Positions 35,498-44,436 of a stretch of DNA of 64,000 nt are shown one piece after another. Within the stretch, counting starts at the first letter, position 1; each line of letters starts with the position of its first letter. A program made the position numbers and the translations under genes. The stretch comes from Bradyrhizobium sp. sBnM-33 (GTDB taxonomy: Bacteria; Pseudomonadota; Alphaproteobacteria; Rhizobiales; Xanthobacteraceae): contig NZ_CP136624.1 in NCBI RefSeq assembly GCF_032917945.1, forward strand, positions 6,696,001-6,760,000, given 5' to 3'. The notes below the pieces were generated by a model. It had not been told where the DNA came from. It saw nothing but the letters and a program-made list of their open reading frames with translations, and searched no databases.

Positions 35498-35671
35498 ATC
35501 TGTTGTGTGTCGAGTGGATTGCTTCGCTCGCAATGACCGCCCTCTCATCTCACGCAGCGTGGCCATTTAAACTTGGAACAATTCGCAACAAATCGCTCCT
35601 GCAAATGAGTGGCGATAGCGCATCCAACTGTCAGCTTTAATCCCACACAACGCCCTGCTAAACCGCCGGCC

Positions 35672-37051
35672 ATGACCACTATCCCCACCATAAAAACCAA
35701 CGTCGCGGCGATCTCGATCTTCGCCAGCGCCGGCATGGCTGCGGCGAAGTTCGCGGTCGGCATCGCGATCGGCTCGCTGGCGCTGATCTCGGAGGCGCTG
35801 CATTCCTCCGTCGACGTGATCGCGACCGTGATCACCTGGCTCGTGGTGCGAGTATCCGACCAGCCCGCTGACGAGGAACATCACTATGGCCACGGCAAGT
35901 TCGAAAGCCTGTCGGCGCTCTTCGTCATCGCGCTGCTCTATGTGCTCGCCGGCGGCATCCTGGTCGAATCCTGGAGCCGGCTGCGCGAAGGTGCGCCGCC
36001 GCCGACGATATCGGCTGTCCCCTTCGTCGTTCTGGTAATCGATATCGCGGTCAATTTCTGGCGCGCGCGGGCGCTGCATCGCACGGCGCGGCAGACGCGG
36101 AGCCAGGCGCTGGCGGCGGACGCGTTGCATTTTGCTTCCGACGTGCTCGGCTCGATCGCCGTCATCGCCGGCCTCGTGCTCACCGGGCTCGGTTATGCCT
36201 GGGGCGACTCGGTTGCCGCCATCGCCGTTGCCGTCATGATATCGATCCTCGGCCTGCGGCTCGGGCGCTCCACCATTGAGACCCTACTCGACCGCGCACC
36301 CGTGGGCGCGTCCGAAAAAGCGACCGCCGCCATCCGCGCGGTGCCCGGCGTCGTCGGCGTCGAACGCGTGCGCGTGCGCATGGTCGGGCCGACGCATTTC
36401 ATCGACGCCATCGCAAAAGTGCCGCGCACCTACCCGATCGACCGCGTCGAGGCGATCAAGAACACCGCGCAGGCCGCGGTCACGCAAGCGCTCGGCGACG
36501 CCGACCTCACCTTCACCGCGGTGCCGGTCGCGCGCGACAATGAGAGCGTGCGCGAGCGCATCATGGTGATCGCCCGCAATTCCGGCCTCGCCGTCCACCA
36601 TGTCACCGTGCACGATCTCGGCGGCAGGCTGACGGTCAGCATCGACCTCGAAGTCGACGGCGACATGGAACTCATCGCCGCGCACGACATTGCCCACGAC
36701 CTGGAGCGCAGCATCCGCGAGGAATTTGGCGAGGACGTCGAGGTCGACACCCACATCGAGCCGCTCGAGCCGGAGCTGCCTGTTGGCACCGATGCTGCGC
36801 CCGAGCGCGTCGAGACCATCAAGGCCGCGCTGTCGCGCTTTGCCGGCGGCAACGGCGCCATCCACGATATCCATAATGTTCGCGTGCGCGACACCGATGC
36901 GGGCGAAATCGTTAACTTCCATTGCCGCGCCGCGCCATCGATGAGCGTCATCAAGGTGCACGAGAACGTCGACGAGATCGAGCGCGCGCTGCGCCGCGCG
37001 TTCCCTTCGATCAAGCGCGTCATCAGCCATGCCGAACCGCCGCGCGCGTAG
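35672..37051 (+). CDS. Cation diffusion facilitator (CDF) metal transporter with extended C-terminus
   Basis: 459 residues. Six membrane helices lie in about residues 10-200. The metal site reads H-x-x-x-D in helix II (EALHSSVDVIAT) and H-x-x-x-D in helix V (ADALHFASDVLGS), the HD-HD set associated with zinc-type members, and GHGKFESLSALF after helix II is typical. It exports divalent metal in exchange for protons. The cytosolic part is about 250 residues, far longer than the ~90 of FieF/ZitB, and looks like three tandem ZT-dimer-like units (starting near residues 205, 295 and 380). ATG 35672 is chosen over 35609 on family fit; the ribosome binding site is weak. Confidence 0.9.
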   Translation: MTTIPTIKTNVAAISIFASAGMAAAKFAVGIAIGSLALISEALHSSVDVIATVITWLVVRVSDQPADEEHHYGHGKFESLSALFVIALLYVLAGGILVESWSRLREGAPPPTISAVPFVVLVIDIAVNFWRARALHRTARQTRSQALAADALHFASDVLGSIAVIAGLVLTGLGYAWGDSVAAIAVAVMISILGLRLGRSTIETLLDRAPVGASEKATAAIRAVPGVVGVERVRVRMVGPTHFIDAIAKVPRTYPIDRVEAIKNTAQAAVTQALGDADLTFTAVPVARDNESVRERIMVIARNSGLAVHHVTVHDLGGRLTVSIDLEVDGDMELIAAHDIAHDLERSIREEFGEDVEVDTHIEPLEPELPVGTDAAPERVETIKAALSRFAGGNGAIHDIHNVRVRDTDAGEIVNFHCRAAPSMSVIKVHENVDEIERALRRAFPSIKRVISHAEPPRA

Positions 37052-37242
37052 CTTTGCGGGCGCGTTCCCGTTTCGGACTCGCATCGAGCGTGCCTTAATT
37101 CGCGTTGGACAACATTTATTTCGAATTAACGAATCGTTGACTCTCGACAGCCCGAAAAAAGTGGATTCAAATCGGCATGATTCGGAAGCTACGGGGTGCT
37201 TCCGGACATTGTGCAAAAGAGCCTTCGGCGGGGGTCTAAAGC

Positions 37243-39546
37243 ATGGCGCGCGCGCATGCGGCGAACGCGTGTGTCCAATCCGATTCGATCAAAGGATTGG
37301 CGCAATCGATCGCAAAACCTGCCTACCACCGGCTGCTCACCGCAGAGCCGGCGCTGCGCCGCGCCGTGCCCACGCTTATCATCGCCTTCCTCATCACGAT
37401 CTGCCTCGGCGCCTTCGTGCAGGTGATCGACCAAAGCCGGCAGAAGCGCGCCGCCATGAAGCGCGACCTCTCCGCGCTTACCGAGCTCCTGGCCGAACGA
37501 CTCGATCGCATTGCCTCGGTGCGGCAGGACCGCGTCGCCAACATCGAACGCTTGCAGGGCCTGCTGCCCGACCTGATCCCGGCCTGGGGCGTTGCGAGCG
37601 GCCGCCACGTCATCATCACCGGCGCCGATCACCGGATCCTGGCCCGTGTTCCCGTCGAAACCAGCCTTGGCGCCAGCGATCGCATCCTCGACGTCATCAG
37701 CACGGCGCAACTGCTCGCCACGCCCGGCCAGCAGGGCGTCGTCAGCGACATGACGCTGCCGAACGGCAACGGCGCCATGGCGATCTCGCGGCTAGTCAAG
37801 TCGCTGCCGGGCATGGTCATCGTCATCCAGGAACGGAACGAACCGCTGTGGGGTTCAGATGCCGCCCTGTCGGTGACGCTGTCGGCTACCACGGGCTTCG
37901 TCGTGCTGATCCTCGGCTTCGCTTTCCACTGGCAATCGACCCGCGCCCGCGAGGGCGATTTGATCAACGACGCGGTGCGCGGCCGGATCGATACCGCGCT
38001 CAACCGCGGCCGCTGTGGATTGTGGGACTGGGATCTCTCGCGCGGCCGGATATTCTGGTCGGCATCGATGTTCACGATGCTCGGGCTCGATTCCCGCAAC
38101 GACCTCCTCACCTTCGGCGAAGTCAACGCGCTGGTGAAATCCGACGACATCGACCTGCTCGCGATCGCCGACCAGATGATCGCCGGCAAGATCACCCACA
38201 TCGACCAGAGCTTCCGTATGCAGCACACCGGCGGCCACTGGATCTGGCTGCGGGTGCGCTGCGAGCTCAGCCACACCTCGGCCGATGGCGGGCTGCACCT
38301 GATCGGCATCGCAGTCGACATCACCGAGCAGAAGAGCCTCGCCGAGAAGACCGTGGAAGCCGACCTCAGGCTGCGCGACGCGATCGAAACCATTCCGGAA
38401 GCCTTCGTGCTGTGGGACGCGGAAGATCGCCTCGTGCTCTGCAACTCGCATTTCCAGCGCCTGCACAAATTGCCCGATACGGCGGTGACCCCCGGCACGT
38501 CGTACGAAACCGTGATCGAGGTCGGCAGCATGCCGGAGGTTCGCACCAGACTGCAGGAGACCGGCGCGCAAGCGCCGGGAGCCCGCACATTCGAGGCGCA
38601 GCTCGACGACGGAAGCTGGCTCCATATCAGCGAGCGCCGCACCAAGGACGGCGGCTACGTCTCGGTCGGCACCGACATCACCCGCATCAAGGAGCACGAG
38701 CAGAAGCTGATCGAAAACGACTCCCGCCTGCGCGCCAACGTGCTCGACCTGAAGCGCTCCCAGGCGGAGCTCGCCGACCTCGCGGAAAAATATTCGCAGG
38801 AGAAGAACCGCGCCGAGGAAGCCAACCAGGCGAAATCGAAGTTCCTCGCCAATATGAGCCACGAGCTGCGCACCCCGCTGAACGCCATCATCGGCTTCTC
38901 CGAGATCATGGGCAGCGGCATGTTCGGCGTGCTCGGCTCCGACAAGTATCAGGAGTACTGCCACGACATCCTGACCAGCGGCAAATACCTGCTCGAAGTC
39001 ATCAACGACATCCTCGACATGTCGAAGATCGAGGCGGGCCGCATGAAGCTCGACATGGAGCAGCTCGACCTCTCGAAAATCCTGGCGGAATCGCTGCGCG
39101 TGGTGTCCGGGCGTGCCGAAGACAAGAACCTGACGCTGGACGCGGACATCGAAAGCACGATTTCCGTGTTGGCCGACCGCCGCGCGGTCAAGCAGATCTT
39201 CGTCAACCTGTTGTCCAATGCCGTGAAGTTCACCCCCGACGACGGCAAGGTCACCGTGCGCAGCCACGTGCTGCCCAACTCAATCGTGCTGATGATCGCC
39301 GATACCGGCATCGGCATCGCGCCGGCTTCGCTGCGGCGGCTGGGCAAGCCGTTCGAGCAGGTCGAGAGCCAGCTCACCAAGACCTACCAGGGCTCGGGCC
39401 TTGGGCTTGCGATCGCAAGATCACTGACCAGCCTGCATGGCGGCACGATGCGGCTGCGCTCCAAGCTCGGCACCGGCACCGTCGTCCGCATCGTGCTGCC
39501 GCGCGAGGCGCGTTCAACCGAGGCAGAGGATCAGGTCGCAGCCTGA
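37243..39546 (+). CDS. PAS-domain sensor histidine kinase
   Basis: 767 residues. Two membrane helices (about residues 42-62 and 206-226) flank a periplasmic sensor region. Two PAS domains follow (about 245-345 and 355-465), then a coiled coil, the HisKA domain with FLANMSHELRTPLNAIIGFS (phospho-acceptor H540), and the ATP-binding domain with N-box FVNLLSNAVKFTPD, DTGIGI and GSGLGLAIA. No receiver domain is attached and no response regulator is adjacent, so it is an orphan. The F-S-E-I-M region and PAS layout remind me of DivJ/PdhS-type cell-cycle kinases, which is weak evidence. ATG 37243 has only a poor ribosome binding site (GGGGG). Confidence 0.92.
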   Translation: MARAHAANACVQSDSIKGLAQSIAKPAYHRLLTAEPALRRAVPTLIIAFLITICLGAFVQVIDQSRQKRAAMKRDLSALTELLAERLDRIASVRQDRVANIERLQGLLPDLIPAWGVASGRHVIITGADHRILARVPVETSLGASDRILDVISTAQLLATPGQQGVVSDMTLPNGNGAMAISRLVKSLPGMVIVIQERNEPLWGSDAALSVTLSATTGFVVLILGFAFHWQSTRAREGDLINDAVRGRIDTALNRGRCGLWDWDLSRGRIFWSASMFTMLGLDSRNDLLTFGEVNALVKSDDIDLLAIADQMIAGKITHIDQSFRMQHTGGHWIWLRVRCELSHTSADGGLHLIGIAVDITEQKSLAEKTVEADLRLRDAIETIPEAFVLWDAEDRLVLCNSHFQRLHKLPDTAVTPGTSYETVIEVGSMPEVRTRLQETGAQAPGARTFEAQLDDGSWLHISERRTKDGGYVSVGTDITRIKEHEQKLIENDSRLRANVLDLKRSQAELADLAEKYSQEKNRAEEANQAKSKFLANMSHELRTPLNAIIGFSEIMGSGMFGVLGSDKYQEYCHDILTSGKYLLEVINDILDMSKIEAGRMKLDMEQLDLSKILAESLRVVSGRAEDKNLTLDADIESTISVLADRRAVKQIFVNLLSNAVKFTPDDGKVTVRSHVLPNSIVLMIADTGIGIAPASLRRLGKPFEQVESQLTKTYQGSGLGLAIARSLTSLHGGTMRLRSKLGTGTVVRIVLPREARSTEAEDQVAA

Positions 39547-39554
39547 CTTGCCGT

Positions 39555-40340
39555 TCACGCGCCCTTCTTTGACCGGGTCGTTGCAACCAGGACCAGCATG
39601 AACGAGACCGCGGTCATCAGCGTGCTGATGGCCGCAATCGTTGGATCGATCTCGTCGCGGAGCGCGGTGAACATCCGCTTGGTCAGCGGCTGATACTGAC
39701 CGCCGGAAATGAACAGGGCGACGATGGTCTCGTCCATCGCAGAGATGAAGGCGAAGATGCCGCCTGCGATCACGCTGGCCTTGATCTGCGGCAGTGTCAC
39801 CACAAAGAAGCTGCGCAGCCGGTTCATGCCGAGGCTGCGCGCCACCATCTCCTGCGTGGCATCGAAGCTCTGCAACCCGGCCGCGACCGAGATGACGACA
39901 TAGGGCAGGCCCAGCATGACATTGGCGAGCACGAGGCCGGCCATGGTCGAGACCAGGCCGACCTTGGCAAAGACGAAGAAGATGCCGACCGCAGTGATGA
40001 TGATCGGCACCACCAGCGGCAGCAGCAAGGTCATGTGGATCAGCCGCATAATGCGCCATTTCGACTGGCTGATCGCGTATGCCGCAGCAACGCCCAGCGG
40101 GGTTGCGATAACCACGGTGAGCACCGCAACCGTCAGCGTCACGCGGGTCGCCTGCATCCATGCCGGATTGCCGACATACTCCTGATACCAGCGCAGCGAC
40201 AGCGACGGCGGCGGAAAGGTCAGAAACCGCGCGGCCGAGAACGACATCGGCGCGATGATCAGGATCGGCAGGATGAGATAGAGCAGCACCAGTGCGCAGG
40301 TCACGACCAGGGCAATGCGGAATGGGCGGGACATCGTCAT
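39555..40340 (-). CDS. ABC transporter permease, PotC-like (spermidine/putrescine type)
   Basis: 261 residues with six hydrophobic helices and the EAA-type cytoplasmic loop (MVARSLGMNRLRSFFVVTLPQIK). This loop docks on the ATPase. PotC-type N-terminus RFLTFPPPSLSLRWYQEYV is present. Its start overlaps the stop of the preceding permease (ATGA, 40337-40340), so the two subunits are translationally coupled. It is the last gene of the six-gene leftward operon that begins at 45618, and is convergent with the histidine kinase, whose stop is eight bases away. Confidence 0.93.
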   Translation of the reverse strand: MTMSRPFRIALVVTCALVLLYLILPILIIAPMSFSAARFLTFPPPSLSLRWYQEYVGNPAWMQATRVTLTVAVLTVVIATPLGVAAAYAISQSKWRIMRLIHMTLLLPLVVPIIITAVGIFFVFAKVGLVSTMAGLVLANVMLGLPYVVISVAAGLQSFDATQEMVARSLGMNRLRSFFVVTLPQIKASVIAGGIFAFISAMDETIVALFISGGQYQPLTKRMFTALRDEIDPTIAAISTLMTAVSFMLVLVATTRSKKGA

Positions 40341-41206
40341 TTATGCCCCAACACCCGATCGAGCGGAATGAAGCGGCTGACCGCGAAGAAGATCAGGCCG
40401 ACCGCGACCAGCAGCACCACGCCGACGGCGCTGGCGGCACCCCACTGGTCATAGAGTTCGACGTTGCGGCTCACCAGCATCGATATCATGATGGTGCGGC
40501 CGCCCCCGAGCAACTCCGGCGTGATGTAAAACCCGAGGGTGAGCACGAACACCAGCGTACTGCCCGCGAGCACCCCGGGCAGCGAGAGCGGCAGAAATAT
40601 CCGCCAGAAGGTGAGCATCGGACCGGCGCCGAGACTGGCGCCGGCCTGCATCAGATCGCGCGGGATCTGCTGCATCGTGGCGTAGAGCGGCAGCACCATG
40701 AATGGCAGCAGGATATGCAGGGTTGCTACGATTGTGCCGAAACTGTTGTGGACGAGCGCCAGCGGCTCGTCGATCACGCCGATCTGGCGCAGCAGTTGGT
40801 TGATGACCCCGGTCCGTTGCAATAGCGCGAGCCAGGCATAGGCACGGACCAGCACACTGGTCCAGAACGGCAGCACCACCAGCGCCAGGATGATGATGCC
40901 CCACCTCCTTGGCGCGATACTCGCCGCATAGGCGATGGGATAGCCGAGCAGCAGCGCCAGCAGCGTCACCAGCAGGCTGATCTCGAACGTGAGGGCAAAG
41001 CTGCGCCAGTAGATGTCCTCGCTCCAGATCCGGCGGTAATTCTCGAGCGTAAAGCCGTTGTGATAGACCGACTGCCAGGCGAGCCAGCCGACCGGCAGCA
41101 CGACCAGCAGCAGGATCACGAGCAGCGCCGGCAGCGCCAGCGCCAGCATCAGGCGCTGTTCGCGACGTTGGTGGAGTGCCGAGAGGTCCTGCACGGGGCT
41201 GCTCAT
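40337..41206 (-). CDS. ABC transporter permease, PotB-like
   Basis: 289 residues, six membrane helices. The EAA loop reads LMQAGASLGAGPMLTFWRIFLPLS. The periplasmic segment after helix I (FTLENYRRIWSEDIYWRSF) is typical of PotB. It forms the heterodimeric channel with the PotC-like protein. ATG 41206 has AGGATCAC upstream; the frame continues to 41323 but runs into the binding-protein gene's tail region without support. It is downstream of the binding-protein gene. Confidence 0.93.
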   Translation of the reverse strand: MSSPVQDLSALHQRREQRLMLALALPALLVILLLVVLPVGWLAWQSVYHNGFTLENYRRIWSEDIYWRSFALTFEISLLVTLLALLLGYPIAYAASIAPRRWGIIILALVVLPFWTSVLVRAYAWLALLQRTGVINQLLRQIGVIDEPLALVHNSFGTIVATLHILLPFMVLPLYATMQQIPRDLMQAGASLGAGPMLTFWRIFLPLSLPGVLAGSTLVFVLTLGFYITPELLGGGRTIMISMLVSRNVELYDQWGAASAVGVVLLVAVGLIFFAVSRFIPLDRVLGHK

Positions 41207-41262
41207 TGTGATCCTGCGATGGCGCGGCACGCTGACGAGCGCCGCGCCGGGTTGCCGCAAAA

Positions 41263-42312
41263 CTATTTCTGCATGAAGCCGACCCAGCGCTTCTCCGCGG
41301 CCTCGCCGGCCGGCGACGACCACCAGGCGTAGGACATCAACGCCTGCTTAGCCGCGTTCTCCGGCGCACTCGGCAATTGCGCGGCCCGCTCCGGCTTGAT
41401 GACTCCGGTATCGAAGGCCTTCGGGTTGGCCGGGCCGTAGTCGATATGCAGCGGCAGGTTGGCCTGGTGGACAGGGTCGACCGCCTCGTTGAGGAAGCGG
41501 ACCGCGGTCGCGAGATTGGGCGCACCCTTGAGAATGCAGAGCGAGGTGCTCTGCAGGATGCCCTGATTGTAGGTGAAGTCGACTTTGGCGCCCTCCTTGA
41601 CCAGCGCACTGACGCGGCCGTTCCAGGCCATCACCATGTCGACTTCTCCGTCATTGAGGAGCTGCGCCGATTGCGCGCCCGAAGTCCACCACACCGTGAT
41701 ATTGGGCTTGATCTCCTCGAGCTTCTTGAAGGCGCGATCGACGTCGAGCGGATAGAGCTTGTCGGGCGCGACACCATCAGCCATTAGCGCCGCCTCGAGC
41801 GTGGCGCTCGGGTGATTGCGCAGCGCGCGGCGGCCCGGGAACTTCTTCACATCCCAGAAATCGGCCCAGCTATTGGGCGCCGCTCCCGCCGCGAATTTCT
41901 TCTGGCTGTAGGCGAGCACGCTCGAATAGAACTCGTAGGCCACCGAATATGGAGAACGATAGGCCTCGGGCATCGCGGCGCCGTTTGGCAATTTCGAGAA
42001 ATCGAGCTTCTCGAGCAGCCCTTGCTCGCCGCCACGTAGGCAATAACCGGTCGGCACGTCGACCACATCCCAGGTCGGCTTGCCGCTCGCGACCTGCGAT
42101 TTGATCGCGGGCCAGGCGTCGGGGATGCTGTCCTGGTTGATGGTGATGCCAAGCTTCTTGGCTGATGGATCGAGGATCGCGATGGTTTGCGCTTTCTGAT
42201 AGGCGCCGCCCTGGGACACGAAGGTGATCTGGTCGGCACGGGCAGAAAGACTCGCCAACGCCGCAAGGGAGACGCCAAGCAGTGTTCGCCGGCACAAAGA
42301 TGCAATCATCAT
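41263..42312 (-). CDS. ABC transporter substrate-binding protein, PotD-like
   Basis: 349 residues. A signal peptide (about residues 1-26, ending SARA) precedes QITFVSQGGAYQKAQTIAIL. The fold and segments WDVVDVPTGYC, WADFWDVKKFPGRRALRN and VDMVMAWNGRVSALVKEG match the polyamine/iron-type binding proteins (SBP_bac_8). The Trp/Asp positions that bind amines in PotD are plausible in WWTSGAQSAQ and MVMAWNGR. ATG 42312 follows GAGGG; the longer frame begins with TTG. Substrate probably a polyamine or a related amine, given the oxidase next to it. Confidence 0.92.
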   Translation of the reverse strand: MMIASLCRRTLLGVSLAALASLSARADQITFVSQGGAYQKAQTIAILDPSAKKLGITINQDSIPDAWPAIKSQVASGKPTWDVVDVPTGYCLRGGEQGLLEKLDFSKLPNGAAMPEAYRSPYSVAYEFYSSVLAYSQKKFAAGAAPNSWADFWDVKKFPGRRALRNHPSATLEAALMADGVAPDKLYPLDVDRAFKKLEEIKPNITVWWTSGAQSAQLLNDGEVDMVMAWNGRVSALVKEGAKVDFTYNQGILQSTSLCILKGAPNLATAVRFLNEAVDPVHQANLPLHIDYGPANPKAFDTGVIKPERAAQLPSAPENAAKQALMSYAWWSSPAGEAAEKRWVGFMQK

Positions 42313-42348
42313 GTTCAATCCCTCTTGTTATGGCCGGGCCGGCAACGC

Positions 42349-43656
42349 TTACCGCCCGGCCGCATCCAGAAATTGGTACCAGCCGGCCACTATGCGGACG
42401 GCCGGTTCGCGGAACGGATAGAATGGAATAGTCTTGAGACGGCCAGCATCGAGTAGCGCGAGATCGACCTTCTCCCCGTGCACGAGGGCCGCGAGGTAAC
42501 GACCCATCAGGCTCGACATCGCGACGCCAGCGCCGTTGTAGCCGACCGAATAAAGAGTGCGATCATCGAGCCGGCCGACATGCGGCACCGAATCGAGCGT
42601 CATCGCGACAAGGCCCGACCATTTGAACGCGAGCGGAATATCAGCAAGCTCCGGGAAGATGCCGACCATTGCCTTGCGCAGCGCATCGAAGGCGCTTTCG
42701 GAATCCTGCTTGCCGAAGGCGCCGCGTCCGCCGAAGATGACGCGGTCGTCAACCTTGCGGAACCAACGCATCATGCGCTTGGTCTCGGTGTAAGTGCGCC
42801 CCGTCGGCATCAGGCTGCCGGCGAGGTTCGGCGACAATTTTTCGGTAGCGATGAGAGCGCTGCGGAACGGCACCAGCGTCCGCTGCACACGCGCGGTGGC
42901 CGACGTCAAATCGGAATAGCTGTTGGTGGCGATGATCGCCTGGCGCGCCCGCACGACACCGCCGGGCGTTTCTGCCACGACACCGTCGCCGTCGCGACGC
43001 AGCGCGAGCACCGGGCTTTCCTGAAAGACCGGCACGCCGCGTTGCGCCACGCCCCTGGCGAGGCCCCGCAGATAGTTCAGCGGATGGATGCCGCCGGAGC
43101 CCGGATTGAGAATCCCGCCGACAAAGACCTGCGAGCCCGTCTCATCGCGCACCTGGTGCGGGTCGAGGATCCTGACCTCGGTGTCGTGCATCTCGCGCGT
43201 CATCCAGGCGGCTTCGTCGATCGCGGCCCGCAGCGTCGCTTTGTTATGTGCAGCCTTGACCTGCCCTGTGCGTGTCAGCCGCGCTCCGGTGATGCCGAGT
43301 TCGGACACGAGCTCTTCAACCATCTCAACGGACTCATGCGCGATCTCGTACATTCGCCGGGCCATGGCGCGGCCGTGGGTGGCGTCGATGTTGCGAAACG
43401 AGAGCCGGAATTTGGCGGTGATGACGCCGCCATTGCGGCCGCTCGCGCCCCAGCCGGGATGATTGGCTTCGAGCACGACCGGCGAGAGGCCGCTCTTCGC
43501 GATATGATGGGCGGCCGATAGCCCGGTATATCCGGCGCCGATGATGACGACATCGGCCTTTACTTCGCCGGCAAGCTTCGGAAAGGCAGGCAACGACTCC
43601 GCCGTATCCGCCCAGAGCGAGGCGGCCGGTGCCATTGGGGTCCAAACCTTTGCCAT
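42349..43656 (-). CDS. FAD-dependent amine oxidoreductase (PuuB/OrdL-like, DAO family)
   Basis: 435 residues. The FAD-binding motif ADVVIIGAGYTGLSAAHHIAK lies near residue 35 and GWGASGRNGGVI follows, as in gamma-glutamylputrescine oxidase. The C-terminal FAD loop LYSVGYNGAGVAMSSLMGRYLA is also diagnostic. Members oxidise a C-N bond and release an aldehyde and ammonia or an amine. Placed between the binding protein and a HAD hydrolase in an ABC uptake operon, it probably starts catabolism of the imported compound. No gamma-glutamyl ligase (PuuA) is encoded here, so the substrate may be a free amine or methylated amino acid. Confidence 0.9.
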   Translation of the reverse strand: MAKVWTPMAPAASLWADTAESLPAFPKLAGEVKADVVIIGAGYTGLSAAHHIAKSGLSPVVLEANHPGWGASGRNGGVITAKFRLSFRNIDATHGRAMARRMYEIAHESVEMVEELVSELGITGARLTRTGQVKAAHNKATLRAAIDEAAWMTREMHDTEVRILDPHQVRDETGSQVFVGGILNPGSGGIHPLNYLRGLARGVAQRGVPVFQESPVLALRRDGDGVVAETPGGVVRARQAIIATNSYSDLTSATARVQRTLVPFRSALIATEKLSPNLAGSLMPTGRTYTETKRMMRWFRKVDDRVIFGGRGAFGKQDSESAFDALRKAMVGIFPELADIPLAFKWSGLVAMTLDSVPHVGRLDDRTLYSVGYNGAGVAMSSLMGRYLAALVHGEKVDLALLDAGRLKTIPFYPFREPAVRIVAGWYQFLDAAGR

Positions 43657-43674
43657 ATCAGCCGCCCCGCCCTG

Positions 43675-44373
43675 TCAGCTTCCAAGCGCCGCGTCGGCGA
43701 ACGCCTTCATCGTGGCAAAATGGAAATCGGGCTTTGTGAGCTCCGGCACCTCAGGCGTGCCGCCAAAACCTTTCATGCCCTGGCGCCGCTCGATCCAGCA
43801 GACCTTGTAGCCGAGCTTGCGGGCGATACCGATGTCGTGATGCTGGCTCTGGGCGACATGCAGGATTTCGGACTGCTTGTAGCCGAACGCGGACTGCCGG
43901 CCCTTGTTGTAGGCGAAGAATTCCGGATTGGGTTTCGCAACCCCGGTGTCGTCGGCGCAGATCGTATCGTGGAAGGGATTGTCGAGCGCATGAGCATAGC
44001 ATGACAGTGCGACACGATCGGCATTGGTCATTGCGACCAATCGGAACCTGGTGCGCAACCGCTTCAGCGCCTCGACCGAATCCGAAAACGGCTGCCAGCG
44101 CAGCACGGCGAGCTGAAAGGCGTCACAGGCGGCATCGTCGGTCGGCAGTCCCAGTTCCTTGGCGAGATACCTGTAGACATGGAACATCACTTCGCTCGAC
44201 CGCTCCGGATGAGCATCGCGGCCGCGCTTATAGCAACCAAAGATCTGATCGTCGCTGAGCTCGACCGCCCTGCGGCCGGAGATCTTGCGCACGGCATCGA
44301 GCACGCCGGTTTCGAAATCGATCAAGGTACCGACGACGTCGAAGGTGAGAACCTTGAAGCTATCATAGGACAT
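43675..44373 (-). CDS. HAD-superfamily hydrolase (haloacid dehalogenase type II-like)
   Basis: 232 residues. Motif I is VLTFDVVGTLIDFE with the nucleophilic aspartate, motif II is LVAMTNAD, motif III is the lysine in GVAKPNPEFFAYN, and motif IV is HVAQSQHHDIGIARK. The order and cap position fit the type II haloacid dehalogenase group, though the real substrate could be a phosphate ester. ATG 44373 is preferred to 44379 because AAGAG is then six bases away. It is the second gene of the ABC/oxidase operon, an unusual partner for polyamine catabolism. Confidence 0.88.
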   Translation of the reverse strand: MSYDSFKVLTFDVVGTLIDFETGVLDAVRKISGRRAVELSDDQIFGCYKRGRDAHPERSSEVMFHVYRYLAKELGLPTDDAACDAFQLAVLRWQPFSDSVEALKRLRTRFRLVAMTNADRVALSCYAHALDNPFHDTICADDTGVAKPNPEFFAYNKGRQSAFGYKQSEILHVAQSQHHDIGIARKLGYKVCWIERRQGMKGFGGTPEVPELTKPDFHFATMKAFADAALGS

Positions 44374-44436
44374 TTTCATCTCTTGTTCTGGTTAGTTGCA
44401 CTCGGGTTTGACGATCGGCACTCCTTCCCGTTGCCT

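Larger units (their letters stand above)
34724..35671. other. Gene-free repeat-rich region
   Basis: About 950 bases. It starts with an AT-rich patch in which ATCGATTTT recurs (about 34749-34780). A long composite repeat (34855-35320) and a second repeat (35362-35497) follow. Frames here overlap on all strands and look non-coding. Confidence 0.55.

Noticed and set aside
37855..39267. 470-codon minus-strand frame opposite the histidine kinase
   Set aside because: Antisense shadow of a gene with complete kinase motifs.
37029..39572. 847-codon plus-strand frame overlapping the histidine kinase
   Set aside because: The alternative frame at 37243-39546 has H-box, N-box and G-boxes in order; the longer one is Arg/Pro/His-rich with no motif, typical of a shifted high-GC frame.
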